Positions 11,623-27,601 of a DNA stretch of 64,000 nt are shown here, one piece after another. Each line of letters begins with the position of its first letter. Position 1 is the first letter of the stretch. The notes below the pieces were generated by a model. The model searched no databases. It saw only the letters and a list, made by a program, of their open reading frames with translations, and had not been told where the DNA came from. The translations under genes and the position numbers were made by a program. The stretch comes from Polytrichum commune (taxonomy: Eukaryota > Streptophyta > Polytrichopsida > Polytrichales > Polytrichaceae), in contig OX485809.1 of NCBI GenBank assembly GCA_950295325.1, positions 22,876,001 through 22,940,000 of the forward strand, written 5' to 3'.

Positions 11623-14095
11623 ATGGAGTTTAGAATGATGTCGAACATCAGGAACTGCACACGTTCAAGCCTCCTTGCAGCTGCTTTAGGGCTGCTGGTA
11701 TTCTCATGTGCCGCAGGTCGGGGTTCTTGTACCTAATCCGGTTTGAGTTGTATGGTTTTATTCTTCTTGTGACTTTAGAACAGAATGATGCATAGGAGAT
11801 TGATAAGTGTTTGCACTGCTAATTGTTGTTGGAACTCGAAGAGTCTAAGGTTACAGCTCAAACCAAAAGGTTTACCTGAAGCATTCTAGATGCGTGGATG
11901 CACAACTAAGTGGATTCAAGGCGTTCTAATATTTTCACACGAAGTTCGTTTCAAGAGACTACAAGTGTAATCTACATATGAATAAAAGAGGCTCGGGGTG
12001 AGAGGAAGATCATCAGCTTATGTGACTTCCTTCTCTATGGTTGGGTGGAGAACCTTTTCTCACAATTATGACGTGTGTATAAATATATATCCACCTCTGC
12101 AGGCACGGTGAATGGGGCAACTGGCACATTCAAGAAGCTGTTCGTCTTCGGGGATTCATACGTTGACACTGGCAATCGAGACCCCTCCAACAGCACTTAC
12201 ACACCCATCGGGCCAGTCAATCAAGCCTGGCGGCCTCCTTATGGGCGCAAGTGGCCGGGCTATCCTGCTGGACACTTCTCCGATGGTTATCTGCTTTCTG
12301 AATTTCTAGGTATGTGAATAATCTCGATCAACAATAGCTTATGATTCACATGTACAGTTCCTCTCGGTCTCTCTCCGTAGGGTTAATTGCGGTTTGCGTA
12401 CAATTGCAGGTGGTATCTGGCTATAGCAAAATACAATCCTATTCGGAGAGACATAGTCGGCGAAATTCAACATGTTGTTACCATGTTCTGATGACCACAA
12501 ATTATTGTCTGCCCTAATCGTGATGCTCATGCCCAGGAAATTACATGGGATTGAAGCCAGCGACCTACCGAAAGTACAAGTTATATCCATCCACACCCAT
12601 TTGTGATGGTATCAACTTCGCAGTGGGAGGCTCCGGAGTATTTGATAACCTTGGCTTCACAAAGGCCGGAGACCAAATCGCCCAATTCAAAAAACTGCTG
12701 GATGCAAATGTGTATGGCGGTCAGGGTGTGGACTTCGCTAAGTCGGCCGTTTTGTTTGCCATATCTGGAAATGATTATGCTGCTTATGGAAGGAGCTTGC
12801 TAACCATGGTAGGTTCTCCTCCAAACATCTTTTGGATTTGAATTGCAGGTTTGATCAAAGATAAAGATGTACTAATTCTACATGAGGGATGAGTTATCCA
12901 TATAAAACCTCCGATTAACATTTTGCTGATGCTATCTGTTGATGGTGCAGAACGTGACTCTTATCATCACTGCAGTGGTCAACCAGATGGTCCGAGACAT
13001 CCAAAGCTTATATGATTTGGGGTTCCGAGACTTCGTAATTTCTGAGATTGGACCATTGGACTGCCTGCCATCTGCTACGGCTACCACGAATTATACCGCC
13101 TGTGTCACGCCTCTAGCCGCCATCTCTACAGGTCACAACCTGTATCTGACCGCCGCCATCGCCGCGTCATTCCCCTCTTCCAAGGGGGCCAAGTTCCTCT
13201 TTCTCGACAACGAGGCAGCTTTCTATTACATCCTCAACAACCCCGTGTTAAATGGTAAGAGATAATTTCAATAAGACTGGAATATCACAACAGCTGCCTC
13301 TTCAGCGTTAAATGATATTGCACTAAACTGGAACATCATTAAATTTGCCAAGATTTGGTGCTGTATACCTGTGTTGGTCCGGTATCGTCTTTTTTTAATA
13401 CCATTTGGGTATGTATAGTGAGGCTTTCACAGTTTCTGATACCAGTAGGTATGGATACTTGACCGTGTTTTTGTTTTCGATTCCATTCGGATCTATGCAC
13501 CATGCAAGAATCTTTATACCTACACATAATCGCCCTAGTATGAATATGCTTTAAAATGCTATTGACCCAAATAATACTTCCTGTATACAAAGCTTCTCTC
13601 ACCTTGATATACCTACCAAATATCTATATTTGACTGGTACAACAATTTTGATACCCTCAAGTAGGTTCTTTATGCCAATATTGGTGTTGATTATTGATAT
13701 CCATGCAATCACCTATAGAGCAGACCAACATTGCTGTATACTTACCTATGATCAATTTGAACCAAGAGTCTGTCAGTCACGTGGATCGTGTGGTGATAAC
13801 ATAGTGGTGATTACATAGTGGTGATATCAACTCAGCGCCTGTTCAACGATTTGCAGGATTTGATCTTTCTCCACTCAAGCCATGTTGCGTTGCCCAGTCG
13901 GGGACCTTGTGCGGTGATCTGGACAGCAACGATAGACCACGCTACACTTTATGCAGCACGACCTCCACACCATTCTTCTGGGACGAGAATCACCCCACGG
14001 AGGCCGGTTGGAAGAAAGTCTTCAACTTATACGTCACCGACAAGCTATTTACCCATGCAGAAAGCCTTCCCACTTTTCTGGGGGTGGCAACTTAA
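11623..14095 (+). CDS. GDSL-type esterase/lipase, 5 exons, 371 aa
   Basis: The exons I assemble are 11623-11716, 12103-12309, 12537-12808, 12951-13254 and 13857-14095, all with GT-AG introns and frame kept. Residues 1 to about 31 are a secretion signal (LLAAALGLLVFSCAA). The nucleophile block FGDSYVDTGN has Ser50, the oxyanion Gly block is INFAVGGSG (~127-134), the GND block is at 178-180, and Asp335 with His338 sit in WDENHPTEAG. All four SGNH blocks are therefore intact, and the length is typical of plant GDSL lipases. Such proteins are usually secreted or wall-localised hydrolases acting on acyl esters; the substrate cannot be told. ATG codons at 11635 and 11638 are alternative starts. Intron 4 carries a MITE. 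A truncated paralogue lies at 9090-9600. Confidence 0.9.
13369..13732 (+). mobile_element. MITE family M, copy A (in GDSL intron 4)
   Basis: A 364-bp non-coding element with ends like CTGTGTTGGTCCGG and CAGACCAACATT in inverse. It is flanked by the perfect 9-bp direct repeat GCTGTATAC (13360-13368 and 13733-13741). It is similar along its length to copies at 21842-22208, 24961-25327 and 39171-39500. The 9-bp duplication points to Mutator-type transposase in trans. It makes up most of the 602-bp intron. Confidence 0.88.
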
Positions 14096-14370
14096 CAGCT
14101 GTTAATTTATGATGTAGAATCAGAAAATAAAGATGGATGCGCTTGACATATATACTATGATTGTCATCGCATGTGAAAACAAGGTTCTTTTGCAAAGTCC
14201 ATCCAAATATATACAAGTATACAGTTTCAGTAGTAGTCTTTAGAGCCCTCAATAGTTGAAGACGTTGCAAATCGCAGAGATCGATATACATCCCAAGAGA
14301 GAGCTTGGACAGATCATTGTGTGCCTCTCTACACGGGCGGTGGCTTAAGCCCAAGGCCTTAACTTAACTT

Positions 14371-14721
14371 GGATCTCATGGGAACTCCGAGGTTAAGCTG
14401 TCTAAAGGCCTAAAGGTCCTCACACACGGTGCCAAAATGGCCGCTTTAGAATCCCGGAGGCAGTTAGCTACTGCGCAAGCTGCACTTGCCGGGGCTGCGG
14501 CCCGGGCAGTAGCAACTACAACATGGGCTTCAGTCGCTGCCGAGGATGGCCTTGAGTTGAATCCCCATCCACCATAAATACATGATCATTATTCATGTTC
14601 CCCCACTCTTTGCTACAATCTTACTGCCCACCATGGCGACAAACATGCTCGCCCCCGGCTAGCTTGGTGTCATGTGACAGGGCCTTAAGGACGGAGTAGT
14701 ACTCAGATGGGTGACCTTCCT
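14371..14721 (+). pseudogene. Split 5S rRNA-like sequence
   Basis: Positions 14371-14398 (ggatctcatgggaactccga, then ggttaagc) closely match the middle of plant 5S rRNA (…GGATCCCATCAGAACTCCGAAGTTAAGC). Positions 14694-14721 (gagtagtactcagatgggtg, then acc) match the next conserved part (GAGTAGTACTAGGATGGGTGACC). In real 5S genes these are about 12 nt apart; here they are separated by about 295 bp containing GC-rich, partly repetitive sequence. It is either a 5S pseudogene with an insertion or a SINE-like element derived from 5S. Confidence 0.65.
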
Positions 14722-14819
14722 AGCTTTTGATTTTTGGTGCACCTTACCACTTTGGTCCACCTAGATACCCAATCATAGTGGGGGTATATGGGTATTTCAA
14801 TTAAGCATGTGGGACCTTA

Positions 14820-15336
14820 GGGCATCTGTAGTGGATCTAGGTAAAGCTCACTGCAAACCAAAACCTATCTTTTGACTGACCTAAAATTAGAAACTGAAAT
14901 TACCATCATTAGAAGCACACCTAAATAAACGTGAGATATTTCTCAAGAAAAAAGAATTGTAAAAATTTGACGTAGGTGAAATCCCTCATTGAAAACACCA
15001 CATTTTCAAAATTTAGAGGGAGTGCACCAAATCTTGCTTAAAAATGGAAAGATCCTCCCACACTCCCTCTAAATGTCAAAAATTTGGAGGGAGTGTGGGA
15101 GGATCTTTCCATTTTAAAGCAAGATTTGGTGCACTCCCTCTAAATTTTGAAAATGTGGTGTTTTCAATGAGGGATTTCACCTACGTCAAATTTTTACAAT
15201 TCTTTTTTCTTGAGAAATATCTCACGTTTATTTAGGTGTGCTTCTAATGATGGTAATTTCAGTTTCTAATTTTAGGTCAGTCAAAAGATAGGTTTTGGTT
15301 TGCAGTGAGCTTTACCTAGATCCACTACAGATGCCC
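14820..15336. mobile_element. 517-bp hairpin MITE, PIF/Harbinger (Tourist) type
   Basis: The two halves are near-perfect inverted repeats of roughly 250 bp each, with only a short spacer near 15068-15075. The termini are GGGCATCTGTAGTGGATC and its inverse. TTA flanks both ends (14817-14819 and 15337-15339), the 3-bp target duplication of PIF/Harbinger elements. By eye the arms differ at only a few bases. The open frame at 15044-15235 is only an artefact of the palindrome. A transcript would fold into one long double-stranded stem. Confidence 0.88.
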
Positions 15337-15339
15337 TTA

Positions 15340-15779
15340 GGGGCTTGTCCTTGGGGGGATAGGTGTTGGTTAGCTTGTCTGCACCCAATTAAGGTATTCA
15401 ACTTTGAAAGTGGGTAGTAGTCTTCAGCGCCCTTTAATTCTTGTAATGGCCGATTCAGAATTACATATAATCTTAGACCAAGTCGAAAATAAAGGAACAC
15501 CATAAATCACGCTATGGCAACATCAGGGTCATACTTCTCTCTTTCTTGCCTTTTTATAGATCAGTGGCAAATGCTGTTTTGAATCAAATTTCTGCTGCAC
15601 AGATTTCGCTGTTTTTGCTGCTAATGCAGTGCAACAACTGGTCAGTTGGCCAGTTCGTGAGAATATTCAAGTGGTCTGTGCAGTTTATAGGTATCAGTAT
15701 TACTTTATAATTTGAGATGTCTCATGGGCTCTGTTACCTTCTCGCATATGAATAGTTCATACATAATGTTTTGCATTCA
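15340..15779. other. No gene seen
   Basis: Spacer between the hairpin MITE and the retrotransposon target site. Short frames only. Confidence 0.6.
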
Positions 15780-15784
15780 GTGAG

Positions 15785-16087
15785 TATTGTTAGTTTAGAT
15801 AGATTACATTGTAGAAGAACGTAGTTACTAGTTATAGAACTCTCTAGGTGTAGAACTTTCTGGAAGGATAGTTTGCTAGGATGAATGTATACAGATGAGG
15901 ATGAACGAACTCAGTGAGTCGTCTCTCTCGGTGACACCATTCATAGTGCTCCTCTGAGCTTGTTAGTCTGTTTGTTTGATATTTCTCATGTAACTCAGTT
16001 TCTATTATCAATAAAGTATACAAGGTTAGCTGTTACGGTGTGTTATGGTGTTGAGTATGTGAGCTTGTCAGGTTCTATTATACAATA
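15785..16087 (+). repeat. 5' LTR
   Basis: A 303-bp terminal repeat with 6-bp inverted ends TATTGT/ACAATA. It contains caataaag near 16009, which could serve as the polyadenylation signal. It is 99 percent identical to the 3' LTR. Confidence 0.93.
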
Positions 16088-16098
16088 GGTTATGGGCC
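16088..16098 (+). promoter_or_regulatory. Primer-binding site complementary to the tRNA-iMet anticodon arm
   Basis: Immediately after the LTR is GGTTATGGGCC. This is the reverse complement of the anticodon stem-loop of plant initiator tRNA-Met (…GGGCCCAUAACCC…), not of the tRNA 3' end (whose PBS would read TGGTATCAGAGC). It therefore points to priming by a half-tRNA, as known for Drosophila copia and yeast Ty5. The tRNA sequence is from memory. Confidence 0.7.
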
Positions 16099-16224
16099 AT
16101 TTCACGCTCAAGATGCGGAAACTAGGGAATGTTTTAGAGGTAAAGTAAGTCCCGAAAGCAATAGCATAGAATTGATTGGGTTCTGAGGATCAGTGTGTCT
16201 ATCCAAGAGGAACCATCAAGCACC

Positions 16225-19200
16225 ATGTCAGAAATCCGGGAAGCTAACGCTGTAGACATTTACAATGGTACCAACTTCCAACTATGGAAGATGCACATGA
16301 GATTTATTTTTCAGTCCCGAGAATTATTCTCTATCGTCAATGGTTCTCTTAAGAAGTCTGATATCACAGATCCTGCCGAACAGTTACTCTGGGAGAAACA
16401 TGACAAGCAGGCCATTGTTGCTATTCTCGCGACAATTGATTCCTTCCACAAGGAAGAAGTTGTCAATTGCTCAACATCCCATGAAATGTGGAGCCAGCTT
16501 CAAGCTTACCACGACCAGCATTCTGATGAATGCATTATTGCGTTACAGGAAAAGTATTACAGCTGTAAGCTCGGAGATGGTGAATCTATCGCTACCTTCA
16601 TCAGCACTCTTCAGCGATTGGCCAAACAGCTTACCGAATTGAAGCAAACCATCACCGAACAACAACTTATCAGTAAGATCAAATGTGGACTACCTTCTTC
16701 CTTTGATCCTCTTCTTCTTGCGTGGGAGAGTGTCCCTCTCGCCGAACAAACCCTACTCGGGTTCCAGACAAGACTCATCAAATTTCAGAGTAAACTCCGT
16801 GAGCGAGGCACATTTCTTGATACACCTAACGACAAGGCGTATTTTACAAAGACAAATCCGGCTCATGCGAAACCTTCTCCCTCTGTCGAACAGAAGAAGG
16901 AGAGAGCAGATCGACACGCGAAGTATAAGAAACATGCGAGGTGCTACCGGTGTGGTCATCGTGGCCATTTCGGGAAAGATTGCCCTGAAGATTCTGACAG
17001 CTCCTCACCTGTTTCTCCTAAACAAATGGTCGCTCCGCACAAGAGTTCGGGATCCCGTAAACATCATCACCACAAGGGTAAACGCAGTCATGCCAATCTT
17101 ACTGCCAGCGCACCTGCTCAAGATTCATCTGCTTCATACTCATCGGCGTCAAGTGAGGCCTATTGTGTTCAACTCAATACTACTGCAGACGATGCTGCAT
17201 GGTTCGCAGACTCTGGAGCAACGGAACATATGACCGATAAACTTCGGTGGTTCAAAAATTTTCAAGCAATTGATGACCACTCCTGGAGTGTCACTATTGC
17301 TGATAATCACCTCCTATATGTACGCGGCATTGGAGATATATACGTTCATACTCTTGTCAATGGAGAAGTCTCCACTATTAAGCTCAAGAATGTGCTCTAT
17401 GTTCCGAAACTTCGGCGAAATCTTATTTCAACCGGTCGCCTCACCGAACGCAGTGTTGCTATTATTCATGTACGAGACATGTGCAAGATGATCAGTCACG
17501 ACGGCGAAGGCCACATCATCATGACAGGCCAGAAATGCGGAGGACTTTGGCGTCTCCATATCTCTACTGTAAATCAGCCCAGCACTGCTAATACTGCTAA
17601 TCTGATAGCAACTACTTCTACCAGCCCCCAAGGTTTATCTAAGCCTAATCTCACTTTACAACGCTGGCATGCTCGCCTTGGTCATATCAGTGTTAGTACT
17701 CTCAAGAAGATGAGTTCGCAAGACTTAGTTCTAGGGTTACCTTCTTTTACAAGTACCACTTCATCTGTCTGTTCAGGCTGTACTTACGGGAAAAGTCATC
17801 GTACTCCTTTCCCTGTTAATACAGAGAGAAAACGAATGCACAAACCTGGGCTATTCTTCCATGCAGATATCTCAGGTCCTTTCCAAGTGCAGTCATACGG
17901 TGGCCACTACTACTTCGTTACATATAAAGATGATCACAGTAGCTATCGATTCGTGTTTTTTCTGAAAGACAGTAAGCATATTCTGTCTACCTTTCAAACG
18001 TTGTATAAACAGGCCAAGAAAGAAACCGGTAGGTCGATGATCAAGCTGCGTACAGACAATGGCCGAGAGTTTCTCTCACATGAATTTCAAGACTATGTTC
18101 AGCATAAGGGCATACGGCACGAATTAACATCACCTTATAGTCCGGAACAGAATTCGGTTATTGAGAGAGACAATCGCACAGTGGTTGAATGTGCACGGAG
18201 TATGCTTCATCACAGATCACTACCACTTGAACTGTGGGGAGAAGCAGTTAATACTGCGGTCTATATTTTCAATCGAGTCTCCAGTCGCACCCTTCATGGT
18301 GCAACACCATTCACCAAATGGTATGGTGAACTTCCCGATGTGAGTCATTTCAGAGAATTTGGCTCTCTCTGTTATGGTCATGTACCGAAACAGCTTCGCC
18401 AGAAACTGGATAGTAAAGCCAGGGAATGCCTCTTTGTGGGTTATTGCACGACAGCCAAAGCGTATCGACTATGGTGTTTGAACAAGCGCAAGATCATCAT
18501 CACCCGCGATGTTATTTTCGATGAGGCCACACCAACGCAACACCAATTACAGACAATCCACTCGCACGGCACACCAAATTATTTTCATCTCTTTCCCTCT
18601 GACGAACCTGTCTCCGTTAGTGTTTCCTCCTCGACAAACACACTACCCTCTCTGCCATCACCCTCTCTCTCAATGGGCACATCTCAGGCACACATCGAGG
18701 AAGCAGTGGGAGTTTCTTCTCCACACCATCACGAAGCAGTGGGAGTTTCGTCTTCCAATTCCCCTGCACCAATGGATTCGACGTCCAATGGATTCGACGT
18801 TTCATCATCCAGAGACGTTCCATCGAGGGATGCTTCATTATCTTCTTCACTCTCTCAACCTTTTCAGGTGCATGTTTCTTCATCAGGGTCTTCTGACACA
18901 TCCCCCTTACCTGATTCTTTCGATTCTGTTATGTCGTCACATCTTGTTTCCAGTCGAGACCGAAGCTCCGGTTCACATGAACCGTCTACCTCACCTGATC
19001 ATCTTAATCCCATTTTGAAGACTAAATCTCTAGAGGATATTTATAAATCTGCACCACCTGTTCAGTCACATTCCTGTGTTGCTGCTTCTAAGGTCCAAAC
19101 TCCTTCACGAGTTTCAGTTCTTCCTCCAGAACCTCAAACCTTCGCTCAAGCTCTTAAATCTGAACACAAAGCAGAGTGGGAATTCGCAATGATGGAAGAG

Positions 19201-20040
19201 ATTGAATCCCTTCTCAAAAATGAGACATGGACTCTAGAAACCCTACCACCTGGTTACAATCTTGTCAAGAATAAATGGGCATTTCGAATCAAGGTGAAAT
19301 CCGATGGAACAATCAAACGGTTCAAAGCCCGTTTAGTGGCCAAAGGGTTTACACAGACCTATGGAATGGATTATCAAGAGACTTTTGCCCCTACTGCTCG
19401 TGCTGAGAGCATTCGGATCATCCTATCGATTGCAGGAGCAGATGACCTACATATAGTGCAATTCGACATTAAAACAGCATATCTGAACTCGACGATTCAG
19501 GAAGTAATATTTATGGCTCTCCCACAAGGTTTCGAAGAATGGTTTCTCGCAAAATTTCCTGGCAGCCGGGGCAAAGTTTGCAGAATAAGGAAAGGTCTAT
19601 ATGGTCTCAAGCAGTCAGCCAGGAGTTGGAACAAAACCTTCTCCGATTTTCTCAAAGCATATGACCTGATTCAGAGCACTGCCGATTCTTGCATATTTTA
19701 TTCGACATCTCATCCTCGACTCATTCTTGCGTTATGGGTCGATGATGGATTAGCCATGTGCCAGGACAAGCAATTGTTAGCTAAGATGATCACTCATCTT
19801 GCGTTATTATTTGATACATTGTTATTTGATACATTGTTATGGGAATTCGATGTGGTTTTTCATCTCATTCGGGAGTTACAGGAGCAAGGGCATATCTCTG
19901 TTTTTTATGTTCCTACCAAGTTACAACTTGCTGATATACTTACGAAAGCATTAACTCTTGACACCTTTCACAAGCTTCGGCTTGCACTCAACATCTCCAA
20001 GAAAGTTCTTCATCAAGTGGGAGATTCTTCATTGAGGTGA
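16225..20040 (+). CDS. copia gag-pol polyprotein, internally deleted
   Basis: The frame opens at 16195 with GTG; the first ATG is at 16225, giving 1271 residues. In order (ATG numbering): gag with NGTNFQLW near the N-terminus; zinc knuckle CYRCGHRGHFGKDC (~240-253); protease WFADSGATEHM (~325); GAG-pre-integrase WHARLGHIS (~480); integrase core with DISG, TDNGREF and the SPEQNSVIER glutamate (~548-645); RT with NKWAFRIKVKSDGT (~1015) and the WVDD active-site block (~1171). After WVDD only about 40 residues precede the RNase H end block RELQEQG...QLADILTKAL. About 200 residues of RT thumb and RNase H core are thus missing, in frame, next to a short tandem repeat ttatttgatacattg. The product should not complete replication alone. 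Confidence 0.93.
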   Translation: MSEIREANAVDIYNGTNFQLWKMHMRFIFQSRELFSIVNGSLKKSDITDPAEQLLWEKHDKQAIVAILATIDSFHKEEVVNCSTSHEMWSQLQAYHDQHSDECIIALQEKYYSCKLGDGESIATFISTLQRLAKQLTELKQTITEQQLISKIKCGLPSSFDPLLLAWESVPLAEQTLLGFQTRLIKFQSKLRERGTFLDTPNDKAYFTKTNPAHAKPSPSVEQKKERADRHAKYKKHARCYRCGHRGHFGKDCPEDSDSSSPVSPKQMVAPHKSSGSRKHHHHKGKRSHANLTASAPAQDSSASYSSASSEAYCVQLNTTADDAAWFADSGATEHMTDKLRWFKNFQAIDDHSWSVTIADNHLLYVRGIGDIYVHTLVNGEVSTIKLKNVLYVPKLRRNLISTGRLTERSVAIIHVRDMCKMISHDGEGHIIMTGQKCGGLWRLHISTVNQPSTANTANLIATTSTSPQGLSKPNLTLQRWHARLGHISVSTLKKMSSQDLVLGLPSFTSTTSSVCSGCTYGKSHRTPFPVNTERKRMHKPGLFFHADISGPFQVQSYGGHYYFVTYKDDHSSYRFVFFLKDSKHILSTFQTLYKQAKKETGRSMIKLRTDNGREFLSHEFQDYVQHKGIRHELTSPYSPEQNSVIERDNRTVVECARSMLHHRSLPLELWGEAVNTAVYIFNRVSSRTLHGATPFTKWYGELPDVSHFREFGSLCYGHVPKQLRQKLDSKARECLFVGYCTTAKAYRLWCLNKRKIIITRDVIFDEATPTQHQLQTIHSHGTPNYFHLFPSDEPVSVSVSSSTNTLPSLPSPSLSMGTSQAHIEEAVGVSSPHHHEAVGVSSSNSPAPMDSTSNGFDVSSSRDVPSRDASLSSSLSQPFQVHVSSSGSSDTSPLPDSFDSVMSSHLVSSRDRSSGSHEPSTSPDHLNPILKTKSLEDIYKSAPPVQSHSCVAASKVQTPSRVSVLPPEPQTFAQALKSEHKAEWEFAMMEEIESLLKNETWTLETLPPGYNLVKNKWAFRIKVKSDGTIKRFKARLVAKGFTQTYGMDYQETFAPTARAESIRIILSIAGADDLHIVQFDIKTAYLNSTIQEVIFMALPQGFEEWFLAKFPGSRGKVCRIRKGLYGLKQSARSWNKTFSDFLKAYDLIQSTADSCIFYSTSHPRLILALWVDDGLAMCQDKQLLAKMITHLALLFDTLLFDTLLWEFDVVFHLIRELQEQGHISVFYVPTKLQLADILTKALTLDTFHKLRLALNISKKVLHQVGDSSLR

Positions 20041-20059
20041 TTCTGTACGTTCTTGGACA

Positions 20060-20070
20060 ATGAGTGGGAG
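20060..20070 (+). promoter_or_regulatory. Polypurine tract of the copia element
   Basis: The run atgagtgggag abuts the 3' LTR at 20071, the usual place and composition for the plus-strand primer. Confidence 0.7.
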
Positions 20071-20373
20071 TATTGTTAGTTTAGATAGATTACATTGTAG
20101 AAGAACGTAGTTACTAGTTATAGAACTCTCTAGGTGTAGAACTTTCTGGAAGGATAGTTTGCTAGGATGAATGTATACAGATGAGGATGAACGAACTCAG
20201 TGAGTCGTCTCTCTCGGTGACACCATTCATAGTGCTCCTCTAAGCTTGTTAGTCTGTCTGTTTGATATTTCTCATGTAACTCAGTTTCTGTTATCAATAA
20301 AGTATACAAGGTTAGCTGTTACGGTGTGTTATGGTGTTGAGTATGTGAGCTTGTCAGGTTCTATTATACAATA
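20071..20373 (+). repeat. 3' LTR
   Basis: A 303-bp repeat of the 5' LTR with three transitions (in the gctcctct[g/a]agc, ctgt[t/c]tgt and tttct[a/g]tt segments). It is followed by the target duplication GTGAG. Confidence 0.93.
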
Positions 20374-20378
20374 GTGAG

Positions 20379-21141
20379 TGTGAAAAGCCACAATTTTTAG
20401 TAGTTAGAAATGTTTGCAAGGAGGTCACATACTCAACATATATCTTGTGCAAACCTGTGGGTGGCAATTGTAACTGGTATATGACAGGCGTCACACTGTG
20501 ATCATATAAATACACTTACTAGTGGCTTATTCTCTCCACTTTGTAACAGAAAAAGTATGATCGTATACAAACTGTTAGTGACTGCTGTAATTAGGTGCCA
20601 AGAACCTACCCTTGCTTTTTAATGATAAAAACTGGACAAAACCTTGAATTTCTTGCAATGGAAGTATTCATGAGAGAGTGAAGTGAACTATATTTTGGAG
20701 ATGTAGGGAAAAAGATATGAAGAAAATTAGAAGATAATCGACATCTGCAGAATTGTAGCTAGTGTGGAGAAACTGCTACAGGGAATGTACATACAATGAT
20801 CAAATCGCTTGAAACAAAAATAATCTTCCGAGAGATACGAAGAATTCGCGAGGTTGTATTCTGAATATGATTGTACAATGAGTGGATGCATTATGTACTC
20901 ATAAAAATTGGTCAGCTTCAAGAGCTCGTGAGCTGCAATAGATCTCCTTATGAGCAGGGACCTTAACCACCTATACCTTGCAGATCATTATTTTAAAATA
21001 CTGAAATGATATATTGTTTCAATGTTAACTCCCATTCTGTAATCGCTTTGTGATAATCAGAGAACCCGCAGCACTAAACCCATTACATGGAGAATCTAGA
21101 GCATGAATTATAGATAGCTAAAAAACATTTTCGTAACTAAC
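20379..21141. other. Intergenic; probably includes the GH1 3' UTR
   Basis: Short frames only. The GH1 stop codon is at 21142-21144 on the minus strand, so its 3' untranslated region should fall here. Confidence 0.5.
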
Positions 21142-27286
<6,145 letters not shown>

Positions 27287-27601
27287 AGCTCCTCAACTCC
27301 CTCACTTCCCCAATCTTGCACAAACCTCAATCGAGTCTCACTCCTCCACATCGTTCTGACTCCCATTAATGTAATCTCAATCTCAATCCTCCACCACTTA
27401 AACCACTCCACCCAAACTTGTCTCCGCACCAACAAATGCCTCTGGACCCACCATTCAAGTTAAAGTAGTTGCCTCTCCAGCTGCACTGAACAAAGGAAAC
27501 TTGGATGTGGGCCGACATCGGACAGAGATGATGCGCAAGTGCGCAGTAGTAACGTGAAGTTGTTCATATTTGGTACTGATCAGTCCACGCTGCTGATAAC
27601 A

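Larger units (their letters stand above)
15785..20373 (+). mobile_element. Ty1/copia LTR retrotransposon, 4.59 kb, recent insertion
   Basis: Two 303-bp LTRs (15785-16087 and 20071-20373) bound the element, and GTGAG is duplicated at both edges (15780-15784 and 20374-20378). The LTRs begin TATTGT and end ACAATA, so they have the non-canonical TA...TA ends rather than TG...CA. They differ at three positions, all transitions, which indicates a young insertion. A primer site follows the left LTR, a purine tract precedes the right LTR, and one long gag-pol frame lies between. The order protease, integrase, RT places it in copia. Confidence 0.95.

Noticed and set aside
15044-15235. 63-codon frame in the hairpin MITE
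   Set aside because: It spans the palindrome centre and mirrors the other strand; it is a by-product of the inverted repeat.
16685-17233. 182-codon frame inside the copia polyprotein
   Set aside because: It is a shifted frame of gag-pol and lacks any domain of its own.
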